Part shown: piece after piece, positions 42,354 through 51,249 of the stretch
How positions within the stretch are numbered: position 1 is the first letter of the stretch
Layout: each line of letters opens with the position of its first letter
Source of the DNA: Mycobacterium genavense ATCC 51234
Lineage (GTDB): Bacteria; Actinomycetota; Actinomycetes; Mycobacteriales; Mycobacteriaceae
Length of the DNA: 64,000 bases
Assembly: GCF_000526915.1 (NCBI RefSeq)
Contig: NZ_JAGZ01000002.1
Span: 310,001 to 374,000 of the forward strand
Direction of reading: 5' to 3'
Made by a program: the position numbers and the translations under genes
The notes under the pieces: generated by a model
Databases searched by the model: none
What the model saw: only the letters and a program-made list of their open reading frames with translations
Told to the model about the DNA's origin: nothing

Positions 42354-42889
42354 TTAGGTTCCTCGTCCATGCATTCTGGCCCCCACACGTCGGGGATTAC
42401 GTCGCGGCAAGGTACTCCTAGATCGCTTTCGCGTCGGGATCGCTGTCACCCCATGTTAGTTGCCAAAGCGATGCCGTCCCGAACTGGACTCCTTCCAGAA
42501 CAGGGCAAACGTGGGACGACCACCGCTGAGGCGCGGATCCCTCGCTCTCCCTAGGCCACGTATCAACGCTGCACCCGACTTTCCGAACTCACTCGTATCC
42601 CCTGAAGTTGGCACTTCGGTGTTGCTGGAAGGGTAGGCTCTCCATTGGAAATTCGGACGGAGGCTGAAATGCCGGAGGGGGCGGTTGTGACCGATCGCGA
42701 AGTCCGGTTTAATTGCTTCGCCTCGGTCCTGGACCATGACAGCTGCAAGCTGAACTGGCTGATACAAGCCGAACGGCTAATGCCCGTTACTCTGCTCAGC
42801 ACAGAATGTTCAACGCCTCCATGTTTCACTCAGGTCGGAAACTTTCGTCAACAACAGGTCCACGCGGTGCAGCCTACGAACCTTAAAGG
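42354..42889. other. intergenic region, no gene recognised
   Basis: This 536-bp divergent region lies between gmdA (minus) and the methyltransferase at 42890 (plus). It must hold both promoters. Short ORFs on both strands show no family resemblance. No repeat, RNA or transposase remnant is recognised. Confidence 0.5.
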
Positions 42890-43798
42890 ATGACAGTTTT
42901 GGATATGTCTCACTCCGTCCAGAAGTATTGGCAGCAGCGGAATACAGTTGTAGGAGCGTTTTGGGACATCGACTTTCTCTTGTTCGATCGAATTTTGCGG
43001 ACGCAACTCGAACGTGGCGTTCGTGGAGATCTGCTTGAAATCGGAGCACTATACGGCAAGAGCGCGATCGTGTTGGGTTGCAACGCCAGGCCCGAAGAAA
43101 AAGTAATTGTTTGCGACATTTTCAATGACACCGAGGGAGGCGCCGAGAACGCCGCGGAAAATGCGCAATCTTACGCGGGGCTCAACCGCAGCAAATTCGA
43201 GGAGAACTACCTGCGATGGGTCGATCAGCCGCCCGTCGTGATTCAGGAACTATCCCAGCAACTTGTCCAGAGGGTCGAGCCTCGGTCGCTGCGTTTTGCT
43301 CATATCGACGGAAGCCATTTATATAACGTCGTCCGCTCGGATATCGCCAACAGCCAGACTTTTGTGAATGACGACGGCGTGGTCGTGATGGATGATTTTC
43401 GTGCGCTCCACACACCGGGCGTGGCGGCCGCCGTGTGGGAGGCTGTAGCCAATGACGGTTTAATACCTATATGCATTTCGGAACAGAAATTTTATGGCAC
43501 TTGGAATAGGGAAACAGCGCGAGAAACGCGTGAGAATTTGGTTCAGTGGGCCGCCGCGCAAGGCGATGCCATAAATTGTGGTATCCAAGAGGTAGCCGGC
43601 ACCGAGGTGCTTCTCATACAGAATCCCGCCCCATGGAAGAAATATCAGATAGTCATTGATATTCCCACTCCGTGGGCAAAATTAAGATTCGTCATCGTGA
43701 TCCCAGCGCTGTGGAAAAAACATCCTGCAGCGGTCAGGTTACGACAAATCTTAAATCAAGCTTGGATGCACCATTATCTGGGAACTCGGCCGATTTAA
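42890..43798 (+). CDS. class I SAM methyltransferase with a C-terminal tryptophan/lysine repeat tail
   Basis: A 302-residue protein. Residues 1-240 are a class I methyltransferase: LLEIGALYGKSAIVLG (motif I), VIVCDIFNDTEGG, RFAHIDGSHLYNVV (motif IV) and GVVVMDDFRALHTPG, the arrangement of Methyltransf_24/TylF-like enzymes. From about residue 244 three copies of a ~16-residue unit follow, each with a Pro-Trp or Leu-Trp then Lys and a run of branched residues (APWKKYQIVIDIP, TPWAKLRFVIVIP, ALWKKHPAAVRL). This tail is not part of the enzyme fold and may form an amphipathic membrane contact. GC content is low relative to the synthetase. The start context is modest (AAAGG directly before ATG); ATG at 42905 is an alternative. 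Confidence 0.75.
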   Translation: MTVLDMSHSVQKYWQQRNTVVGAFWDIDFLLFDRILRTQLERGVRGDLLEIGALYGKSAIVLGCNARPEEKVIVCDIFNDTEGGAENAAENAQSYAGLNRSKFEENYLRWVDQPPVVIQELSQQLVQRVEPRSLRFAHIDGSHLYNVVRSDIANSQTFVNDDGVVVMDDFRALHTPGVAAAVWEAVANDGLIPICISEQKFYGTWNRETARETRENLVQWAAAQGDAINCGIQEVAGTEVLLIQNPAPWKKYQIVIDIPTPWAKLRFVIVIPALWKKHPAAVRLRQILNQAWMHHYLGTRPI

Positions 43799-43962
43799 AC
43801 GATTGAAGCCGTCGTGCGCTCGTCGACGACTTAAACGTCGGCGCGCAGCAGGTTTGTGCGAACCGCATTGAAGAAACCTGCGCCGACGTTCATACAGGTG
43901 CCCCCTGGATCAATCAGCCACAACCGAATTAAACTCCTGCGAGTGGTGCAAGAATAGGAATT

Positions 43963-44943
43963 GTGACTACGACACCTCCTGTGATCTTCATCATCTTCGA
44001 CCAACCGGAGCGCAGTAAGCAGGTCTTCGAGGCTATAAGGGCCGCGAGGCCGAGGACGCTTCTCGTGATCGCGGACGGGCCACGCAGAGACAGGCCTGGA
44101 GAGGCTGAGAAGTGCGCGGCAACACGTAAGATTATCGACAAAGTGGACTGGAATTGCGACGTCCACAAGAATTTCTCTGATGCCAATATAGGCCCGCGCC
44201 TGCGCATCTCCTCGGGCATAACCTGGGCCTTCGAACTCGTCGATAAGGCCATAATACTCGAGCATGACTGCGTACCGTCCCGCTCATTCTTTCCCTATTG
44301 CGCCGAGTTGCTTGATCGCTACGAACACGACGAGCGCATTATGATGATTAATGGCCAGAACCGCCTCTTTGGGCGCACAGCAACCGAGGACAGTTACTAC
44401 TTCTCACGATATCCGCATATATGGGGCTGGGCTACCTGGCGGCGCGCCTGGGATAAGTATGATCTTGAGATGAAACAATGGCCAGCGATCAGGGATAAAA
44501 AGCTTTTTGACCAATACTTTCCGAGGACGATTGACCGTTATTATTGGGAATGCATATTCCAATACACTTACGAAGGCAAGATTGGCACATGGGACTACCA
44601 GTGGTTCTTGGGCATCTGGGCAAGCTCAGGCCTGTGCGTCACTCCCGCTCGTAACTTGGTATCCAATATCGGCATCCATCCCGATGCGCTGCACACGAAG
44701 GCAAGCATTTATGCTTGCCTGGACGCCGAGGAGCTGGAATTACCCCTGACACATCCGACCGCCCTCGTGGTGAGCTCTGATAAAGACGAGCTCGAGGCGA
44801 GACTCGGGGTACCCCAGACTAAAGGCCGTCAGGCCGTACTTTACGCCGTGAGCAAATACGCTGCCGTGATGAAGATGGTAGTCAGGAGGGCGACCGGGCG
44901 TGGCCCATGGCCTCATCCGGGATTGTTAATCCGCAACGCGTAA
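43963..44943 (+). CDS. HlpA-like glycosyltransferase
   Basis: A 326-residue protein of the group often labelled hemolysin-like HlpA, which has a GT-A glycosyltransferase fold. The N-terminus PPVIFIIFDQPERSKQVF with LLVIADGPRRDRPGE, the metal site VDKAIILEHDCVPS (EHD in place of DxD) and IWGWATWRRAW are characteristic. An hlpA gene occurs within GPL loci of M. avium, which fits this context. No signal peptide or membrane segment is present, so the historical hemolysin name is unlikely to describe its role. The GTG start at 43963 is followed by MTTTPPVI; the upstream region has only a weak ribosome site. GC content is low. Confidence 0.8.
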   Translation: MTTTPPVIFIIFDQPERSKQVFEAIRAARPRTLLVIADGPRRDRPGEAEKCAATRKIIDKVDWNCDVHKNFSDANIGPRLRISSGITWAFELVDKAIILEHDCVPSRSFFPYCAELLDRYEHDERIMMINGQNRLFGRTATEDSYYFSRYPHIWGWATWRRAWDKYDLEMKQWPAIRDKKLFDQYFPRTIDRYYWECIFQYTYEGKIGTWDYQWFLGIWASSGLCVTPARNLVSNIGIHPDALHTKASIYACLDAEELELPLTHPTALVVSSDKDELEARLGVPQTKGRQAVLYAVSKYAAVMKMVVRRATGRGPWPHPGLLIRNA

Positions 44944-45078
44944 TGTTGCAGCCCGCCTGGACCGAACGGGCAGTCACCACGCGGTCGGTCGCAACAGCGA
45001 AACCGGGCCGCGCACCGAGACGGCTGGGATAATTGCTGCTGACTTCGCCTAGCACCCGACGTCGGAAAGGCAGGATCC

Positions 45079-46335
45079 GTGAAATTTGCCCTGGCGAGCT
45101 ACGGAACCCGGGGCGACATCGAGCCAAGCACCGCCGTCGGCCGTGAACTGCAACGCCGAGGGCACGACGTCCGGCTGGCCGTGCCGCCCAACCTGGTGGG
45201 CCTCGTCGAGTCTGCCGGACTGGAAGCCGTCGCGTACGGACCCGATCAACAAGACGGCTTCTGGGACGTGGATTTCCTCGGCAAGTTCTGGAAGGTCAAC
45301 GAGGTGATCGAGTCCTGGCGCAAAACCCAGGAACTCTTGAAGGTTTCGCTGGCCGAGATGAGTGCGACGCTGGTTGAGCTGGCAGACGGAGCCGATCTGC
45401 TGTTCACCGGCCCCGGATTCCCTCAGGTCCCAGCCAACGTCGCCGAGTACTACGGGATTCCACTGGCCACGATGCACTACTTCCCGATGCTGCCCAACGG
45501 CCAGGTCTCCCCGGGTCTGCCGGCGCCGCTGGTGCGCACGGCGATGAAGCTGCTGGACTGGCCGCAGCGTTTCGTCACGAAAAATGCCGAGGACGCCCAA
45601 CGTCGTGATCTGGGTTTGCCGAAGGCCACTGGACCGGCGCCTCGACGAATTACCGCACGCGGGTCACTGGAAATCCAGGCCTACGACAAGGCCTGTTTCC
45701 CGGAGCTGGCAGGCGAATGGTCCAAATGGGGCAACCAACGGCCGTTCGTCGGCACCTTGACGATCGAGCAGTCCACCGATGCCGACGCGGAGGTCGCCTC
45801 GTGGATCGCGGCCGGCACTCCCCCGATTTTCTTCGGCTTTGGCAGCACCACGATCAAGTCGCCCGCCGAGACGGTCGAGATGATCGCCGCAGCGTGCGCG
45901 CAGCTGGGAGAGCGGGCATTAATGTGCACCGGAAGGAGCGACTTCAGCAACGTCCCGCAGTTCGACCACGTCAATGTGGTGGGCCCGGTGAATTACGCGA
46001 CGGTCTTCCCCGCCTGTCGCGCCGTCGTACACCACAGCGGCGCCGGCACCACCGCCGCCGGATTGCGCGCCGGGGTCCCCACGCTCAGCCTGTGGAGCCT
46101 GGGTGATCAGCGGATCTGGGCCGGCCAGGTCAAACGACTGAAAGTTGGTACTGCCCGGCCTTTTTCGGCGACCACCCAAGAAACCCTGGTCTGCGACCTG
46201 CGCGAGATTCTTGCGCCGGATTGCGTCGCACGCGCCCGTGAGATCGCCACCCGGATGACGACACCCGCCGAAAGTGCCACGAAGACAGCCGATTTGCTGG
46301 AAAATTTTGCCCGAGTACCGGTAGCGAAAAAGTAG
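45079..46335 (+). CDS. UGT/GtfA-type glycosyltransferase, paralog 1
   Basis: A 418-residue GT1-family enzyme with the two-domain GT-B fold, like the GtfA/RtfA/Gtf1-3 enzymes that glycosylate the GPL peptide core. The N-terminal domain begins with KFALASYGTRGDIEPSTAVG, the acceptor-side loop. The C-terminal donor site is VVHHSGAGTTAAGLRAGVP with GDQRIW, where the Asp-Gln pair holds the sugar. Here GAGTT replaces the more usual GSGTT of its three paralogs. The start is a GTG at 45079 behind AGGATCC. It lies 2 bp before paralog 2 on the same strand, so they are co-transcribed. Confidence 0.93.
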   Translation: MKFALASYGTRGDIEPSTAVGRELQRRGHDVRLAVPPNLVGLVESAGLEAVAYGPDQQDGFWDVDFLGKFWKVNEVIESWRKTQELLKVSLAEMSATLVELADGADLLFTGPGFPQVPANVAEYYGIPLATMHYFPMLPNGQVSPGLPAPLVRTAMKLLDWPQRFVTKNAEDAQRRDLGLPKATGPAPRRITARGSLEIQAYDKACFPELAGEWSKWGNQRPFVGTLTIEQSTDADAEVASWIAAGTPPIFFGFGSTTIKSPAETVEMIAAACAQLGERALMCTGRSDFSNVPQFDHVNVVGPVNYATVFPACRAVVHHSGAGTTAAGLRAGVPTLSLWSLGDQRIWAGQVKRLKVGTARPFSATTQETLVCDLREILAPDCVARAREIATRMTTPAESATKTADLLENFARVPVAKK

Positions 46336-46337
46336 CC

Positions 46338-47612
46338 ATGAAATTCGTCCTGGCAAGCTATGGAACGCGCGGCGATATCGAGCCGTCGGCCGCCGTCGGG
46401 CGCGAACTGCACCGCCGGGGCCACGAAGTCGCCCTGGCGGTGCCTCCCGGGCTGCTAGACTTCACCGAGGCGGTGGGGCTTAAGGCCGTGTCTTACGGTC
46501 CACCGATCGAGCAATTCCTGGACGAAGACTTCCTGCGCAACATGTGGACGGATTTTTTCCGCAGCGCCTGGACGATCACCGGTCCGATCAAGGTGGTGCG
46601 CAAGGTGTGGGAACCCATCATCGTGCACTGGGACCAGGTTAACGCGACGTTGATGTCGATGGCGGACGGCGCAGACCTGCTATCCACCGGCATCAATTTC
46701 GAACAGGCCGCGGCCAACGTTGCGGAATATTACGACATCCCGTTGGTCACCTTGCACCACTTTCCCATGCGGGCCAACGGAGAGCTGGTGCCGACCGTGC
46801 CGGCGCCACTGGTTCGTTCGTCGATGACCGCGATCGAGTGGTTGTTTTGGCGCACGACGAAAAAGGTCGAGGACACCCAGCGCCGCGAACTCGGCCTGCC
46901 GAAAGCCAGATGCCGCTCGCAGCGACGGATCGCCCAGCGCGGATCGCTGGAAATCCAGGGCTACGACGAGGTGTGCTTTCCCGGCTTAGCTGCCGAGTGG
47001 GCGAAATGGGACGGTCGCAGACCATTTGTCGGTGCGCTGACAATGGAGTTGACCACCGATGCCGACGACGAAGTCACCACGTGGATCGCGGCCGGCACTC
47101 CCCCGATCTGCTTCAGTTCGGGCAGCATCCCGGTCGAATCTCCGACCGAGTTGGTCGACATGATTGGCACCACCTGTGCCGAGTTGGGCGAGCGTGCATT
47201 GGTCTGCTTCGGCGGGACCGACTTCGCCGACGTACCGCATCCGGACCACGTCAGGCTGGTGAGTCCGGTGAACTACGCGACGGTTTTCCCCGCCTGCCGC
47301 GCGGTGGTGCACCATGGTGGCTCGGGCACCACCGCGGCGAGTATGCGTGCGGGGATTCCCACCCTGATCCTGTGGAGTTCGGCCGATCAGCCCTATTGGG
47401 GAGCGCAGGTGAACCGCCTGAAAGTCGGTGCGGCCCGGCGCTTTTCAACAGTCACACAGGAGACGCTGCTGGAGGATCTGCGCGAAATTCTCGCGCCGCA
47501 ATACGCGACTCGAGCCCGCGAACTTGCGACCCAAATGACCAAACCCGCCCAAAGTATCGGGCGCGCTGCCGATCTCCTAGAAGACGCCGTCCGCAGGAAT
47601 GCGCCTGGCTGA
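46338..47612 (+). CDS. UGT/GtfA-type glycosyltransferase, paralog 2
   Basis: A 424-residue GT1-family enzyme with the same layout: KFVLASYGTRGDIEPSAAVG at the N-terminus and VVHHGGSGTTAASMRAGIP, then SADQPYW in the donor site. The acceptor half (residues about 50-200) differs from paralog 1 (FLDEDFLRNMWTDFFRSAW), so a different hydroxyl or sugar acceptor is likely. It follows paralog 1 after 2 bp and converges on a TylF-type methyltransferase with 5 bp between stops. Confidence 0.93.
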   Translation: MKFVLASYGTRGDIEPSAAVGRELHRRGHEVALAVPPGLLDFTEAVGLKAVSYGPPIEQFLDEDFLRNMWTDFFRSAWTITGPIKVVRKVWEPIIVHWDQVNATLMSMADGADLLSTGINFEQAAANVAEYYDIPLVTLHHFPMRANGELVPTVPAPLVRSSMTAIEWLFWRTTKKVEDTQRRELGLPKARCRSQRRIAQRGSLEIQGYDEVCFPGLAAEWAKWDGRRPFVGALTMELTTDADDEVTTWIAAGTPPICFSSGSIPVESPTELVDMIGTTCAELGERALVCFGGTDFADVPHPDHVRLVSPVNYATVFPACRAVVHHGGSGTTAASMRAGIPTLILWSSADQPYWGAQVNRLKVGAARRFSTVTQETLLEDLREILAPQYATRARELATQMTKPAQSIGRAADLLEDAVRRNAPG

Positions 47613-47617
47613 GCGAG

Positions 47618-48418
47618 TCATTTTGCCGGCTTGATCAGCAGACCCTGCCCGGTGGGCAGTGCGCACACCGGCACGCCCAATTCGGCCCCCAGGGTGTCCA
47701 TGGCCACGCGCTGCTCCTCGCGTCCGCGATTCGCGTAGTCGTCCAGGAGCACGAAGGCGCCCGGCGTAAGCCGCGGCCAAAAGTAGCGCAGCGCAGCGAC
47801 TTCGGGTGGCGCACAGTTCATGTCGAGATGCAGGTAGGCCACCGACTGGGCGTCGACTTGATCGAGTGTTTCCGGGACAGCACCAACGATGATTCGGTGA
47901 TTTTTCCACTCCGCGAAATTCGCCCGGACACCCTCGACTCCGCTGACATACATCCCATTGCGCAACTTGAGCTGGCTGCGCTCAACCTCTCCCCCTTCGC
48001 GTTCCGAGTCGGTTACGAAACGGGGATCGATTCCTGCGAAGGTGTCGAGTAGATAGAAAGTCTTGCCTAGCCGATCCCAGTCGAGGTGCTCCATGATGGC
48101 GCTGCTCAGAAACCCATAGCTAACACCGCATTCGACAAAATCGCCATCCAGCCTGCTCGCGTTCTCTGCCGCCCACAGCCCAACGTGCACTCGCCACTGC
48201 CACTGGTACCAGTCTTGGTTGGGGAGGGCACGAGCGCCGCGTTTGTAGGCACGTTGGAACGCGGGGTCGTCCAGGAACGCATCGTTGTGAAAGCTGATCA
48301 ACCCGTCGCTTGCGTAGACGTCCGGCAGCAGTTTGCGTGCGAGCCAGTACTCGGCGCGCACCCACCACATCAGCAGGTTTGTCTTAGCATCTAGACCGGT
48401 TGCCACGGCGGCAACCAT
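47618..48418 (-). CDS. TylF/MycF-type O-methyltransferase
   Basis: A 266-residue macrocin-O-methyltransferase-like enzyme of the metal- and SAM-dependent TylF family, which in GPL loci methylates sugar hydroxyls. Motifs: DGDFVECGVSYGFLSSAIME (motif I; the FVECGV form is typical), FYLLDTFAGIDPRFV, VAYLHLDMNCAPPEVAAL (metal-binding Asp) and GAFVLLDDYANRGREEQ. It belongs to a different subgroup from the pair at 48590 and 52549 (sequence and N-terminus differ). The start is ATG at 48418. The gene is convergent with the second UGT. Confidence 0.88.
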   Translation of the reverse strand: MVAAVATGLDAKTNLLMWWVRAEYWLARKLLPDVYASDGLISFHNDAFLDDPAFQRAYKRGARALPNQDWYQWQWRVHVGLWAAENASRLDGDFVECGVSYGFLSSAIMEHLDWDRLGKTFYLLDTFAGIDPRFVTDSEREGGEVERSQLKLRNGMYVSGVEGVRANFAEWKNHRIIVGAVPETLDQVDAQSVAYLHLDMNCAPPEVAALRYFWPRLTPGAFVLLDDYANRGREEQRVAMDTLGAELGVPVCALPTGQGLLIKPAK

Positions 48419-48589
48419 AGCATTAGCAAGCCCCGCGCCTCCGGCGATCGCATGGGTTTGCCGCCGATTTGTTTGACCTATTGCGCAGCATTCGGCGCAG
48501 CAAACACGTTCGTAGACACAGGTTTACCGCGACAGGGATTCTCGCCGCCCGGTGCTTCGGGAGCCTGGTTTACGCCTGCGGCTGTGCGG

Positions 48590-49396
48590 TCAAGGCTTGC
48601 GCCACAGCACGCCGGTGCCGTCGATTTCCACGATTTCTGCGGATATCCCATGTTGCTGCCGGTAGTCGGTCACAGCCTGCTCACACGCTTTCAGGGCGTA
48701 GTAGTCGTCAATGATGCAAAACCCGCCGGATGACAACCACGGGTAGAGCGCATCGAGGGCCTGGATCGTCGATTCGTAGAGATCACCGTCAAGCCGCAAC
48801 ACGGCGATGCGCTCGATCGGAGCGTCCTGCAACGTGTCTTTGAACCACCCCGGCAAAAACCGGACCTGCTCATTGAGCAAACCGTAGCGCTCGAAATTCG
48901 CCCTGACCTCTGCCTCGGGAATCCCTAAGACGTTCGCATGCCGGTGTAGCCTAATCCCCTTGTCCGCCTTGTAATTCGCGGTATCCGGCGGAGGCACACC
49001 CGCAAACGAATCAGCCAGCCAATCCTGCCGTGTCTAGTCCCCATAAACCGCTAAAACGGCGCGCATCAATATCGAAGCGCCGCCTCGCCACACGCCACAC
49101 TCGACCAGATCACCGGGAATGCTGTCGGCCAGCACCGTCTCCACACACTGCTGCAGGCTGGTCAGCCGTTGCATACCGATCATCGTCAACGCATCGGCCG
49201 GCCAGTCCAGGCCCCGATCCCGCGCATATTGACTGAATGGGCGCTTGCGCACCAGCATGAAATTCCGGGCATTGAACAGCGGTCGTCCCAGCCGATACCA
49301 CCCGACCGGCACCAACTCGTCCTGACCGTATCGAGTGAGGTCACGACGGAGCAGGTCGAGGTATGCAGACCGCGCGTCGGTATCAGTCACGGTCAA
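48590..49396 (-). pseudogene. TylF-type O-methyltransferase interrupted by an amber codon
   Basis: The gene aligns by eye over its whole length with the intact paralog at 52549-53355. Both share DLLRRDLTRYGQD, DLVECGVWRGGASILMRAVL, PPPDTANYKADKG and RLDGDLYESTIQALDALYP. After AVYGD (120 codons) a TAG at 49034-49036 stands where the paralog has an arginine; the frame then continues in register through TRQDWLADSFAGV to 48590. No other frameshift is seen. The stop falls between SAM motif I and the rest of the fold, so the truncated product should be inactive. The remaining sequence is well preserved, which points to a recent loss, readthrough, or a sequencing error. Confidence 0.85.
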
Positions 49397-49642
49397 AACG
49401 GCCTTCTCCTCGCATTTCCACTACTTCCAGTCATGGAGCCTAGACGCCCCCCGGCGCCACCAACGCCTTGCACTGCTTTCGTCAACTCCCCCCGCTCGAG
49501 CCATCTCGATCCCGCATAACAACCCAGGGTTCATATGCCGTCCATGCCGGCCCCCAAAGCATGTTAGCTGAGTACCAGGCGCATAACTTCCGATTCGCGG
49601 TGCTGAAGTGCGACATCCACCCGATTCACCCGGACCCGCCCT

Positions 49643-50920
49643 TCACGCAAAACGTCCGTTGTGAGCAAACCTTTCCAGCAGGTCAGCAGAGCGGGTGACA
49701 CTGTCGGCCGCCGGCGTCATTCGAGCGGCGATTGCCCGCGCTTTGGCGGTGCACTCGGGGGTAAGGATCTGCCGCAGATCTTCGATCAGCGTTTCCTTGG
49801 TGGTGGCCGAAAACTTGCGGGCCGCACCGACTTTCAATCGTTTGAGGTGAGCGCCCCAGAACGGCTGATCGCCCGCCGTCCAGAGAATCAAAGTGGGGAT
49901 ACCGGCGCGCAGCCCGGCGGCCGTGGTCCCCGAACCGCCGTGGTGGACCACCGCACGGCAGCTGGGGAAGACCTTCGCGTAGTTCACCGCACCAACAACC
50001 CGGACGTGATCGAAATGCGGCACCTCGCTGAAGTCCGCCCAGCCGGCGCAAATCAACGCCCGCTCGCTCAACTGCTCGCACGCCGCGGCGATCATCTCGA
50101 CAGTGTCGGCCGGGGTTTCGCTGACCGGCATGCTGCCAAAGCCAAAGACAATTGGCGGTGTTCCGGCGTTCGCCCACGCCGCGACGTCGTCGTCGATATC
50201 CGTCGTCAATCCCATCGTCAGCGCGCCGACAAACGGCCGACGTTCGCCCCATTTCGCCCATTCGGCTGCCAGGCCGGGAAAGCACACCTCGTCGTAGGCC
50301 TGCAGTTCCAAAGACCCCCGTTTGGCGATCCGCTGCGGAGAGGCACAGGTCGTCTTAGGTAAGCCGAGCTTGCGACGCTGGGCGTCCTCGGCCTTCTTGT
50401 TCATCCGCCAAACCATCCAGTCGTATGCCGCCATACCGGTGCGCACTAGTGGCGCTGGCAGGTTCGGAATGAGCTGCCCATTGGGCCGCATCGGGATGTA
50501 ATGCAGCACGGCCAGGGGGATGTCGTAGTACTCGGCGACGTTCGTCGCGAGGTCCTGGTACAGCTGGCCGGTGAAGAGCACGTCGGCTCCCGCGGTCAGC
50601 GCCGTCAAAGTCTCGCTCATATCCGTCCAGGACCGCAGTACAGGCTCCCAGGCCTCCTGGACCAGCTTGATCGGCCCCTTGATGGTCCAGAATGTGCGGC
50701 GAAACCTCGACCAGAAGTTGCGCAGGAATTCGTCGTCCCAGAACGCCTGCATCTCCGGCCCATAGGCGACGGCATCGAGCCCGGCCGTCTCGGCCAGGCC
50801 GATCAAGTTGGGTGGGACTGCCATACGGACTTCGTGGCCCCTCCGCCGCAGTTCGCGCCCCGCAGCAAGAGAGGGCTCGACATCCCCCCGGGTTCCATAA
50901 CATGCCAGAGCAAATTTCAT
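49643..50920 (-). CDS. UGT/GtfA-type glycosyltransferase, paralog 3
   Basis: A 425-residue GT1-family enzyme. The N-terminus is KFALACYGTRGDVEPSLAAG and the donor site is VVHHGGSGTTAAGLRAGIP followed by AGDQPFWGAHLKRL. ATG at 50920 is used because all four paralogs begin with M-K-F at this point; the open frame upstream to 50959 adds 13 unmatched residues. It lies on the minus strand directly upstream of the broken TylF gene, mirroring the paralog-4/TylF order, which suggests a duplicated TylF-UGT cassette. Confidence 0.93.
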   Translation of the reverse strand: MKFALACYGTRGDVEPSLAAGRELRRRGHEVRMAVPPNLIGLAETAGLDAVAYGPEMQAFWDDEFLRNFWSRFRRTFWTIKGPIKLVQEAWEPVLRSWTDMSETLTALTAGADVLFTGQLYQDLATNVAEYYDIPLAVLHYIPMRPNGQLIPNLPAPLVRTGMAAYDWMVWRMNKKAEDAQRRKLGLPKTTCASPQRIAKRGSLELQAYDEVCFPGLAAEWAKWGERRPFVGALTMGLTTDIDDDVAAWANAGTPPIVFGFGSMPVSETPADTVEMIAAACEQLSERALICAGWADFSEVPHFDHVRVVGAVNYAKVFPSCRAVVHHGGSGTTAAGLRAGIPTLILWTAGDQPFWGAHLKRLKVGAARKFSATTKETLIEDLRQILTPECTAKARAIAARMTPAADSVTRSADLLERFAHNGRFA

Positions 50921-51249
50921 CGCGAGGCTAGACCTATCACTTCGCGGCGGCCTGAGCAAGCCGGAGCTTGCGCGTTTACCCCCGGTTCACAACGTTCTTT
51001 CGTGGTGCGGATCTGCCCGAAATTCGCCGACGCCACGCGTACATCGTAGCCGCACTCGCCTGCCGTCAGAGGACTAATGAGATGACCAAAGGCGGTCTGC
51101 GGATTTGATATTCGATCAGAACTCCGCGTCGGTGATGGGTATGCGCCCCAGCCGCACATACGAAATCGAGCGTTGCGGTCGGGCCAGGATTCATCCCGGC
51201 GCCATAAGGGGCAATGCCGCAGGAATTGACGTCCAACCGTGTTTGCCAA
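50921..51249. other. intergenic region, no gene recognised
   Basis: This 329-bp stretch lies between two minus-strand UGT genes. It presumably carries the promoter of paralog 3. No repeat or RNA is recognised and short ORFs here have no family resemblance. Confidence 0.5.

Noticed and set aside
4522-49036. Amber recoding (TAG read as an amino acid), suggested by two in-frame TAG codons
   Set aside because: Only two cases occur, other genes end normally at TAG, and no suppressor tRNA is in the window; ordinary nonsense mutations are simpler.
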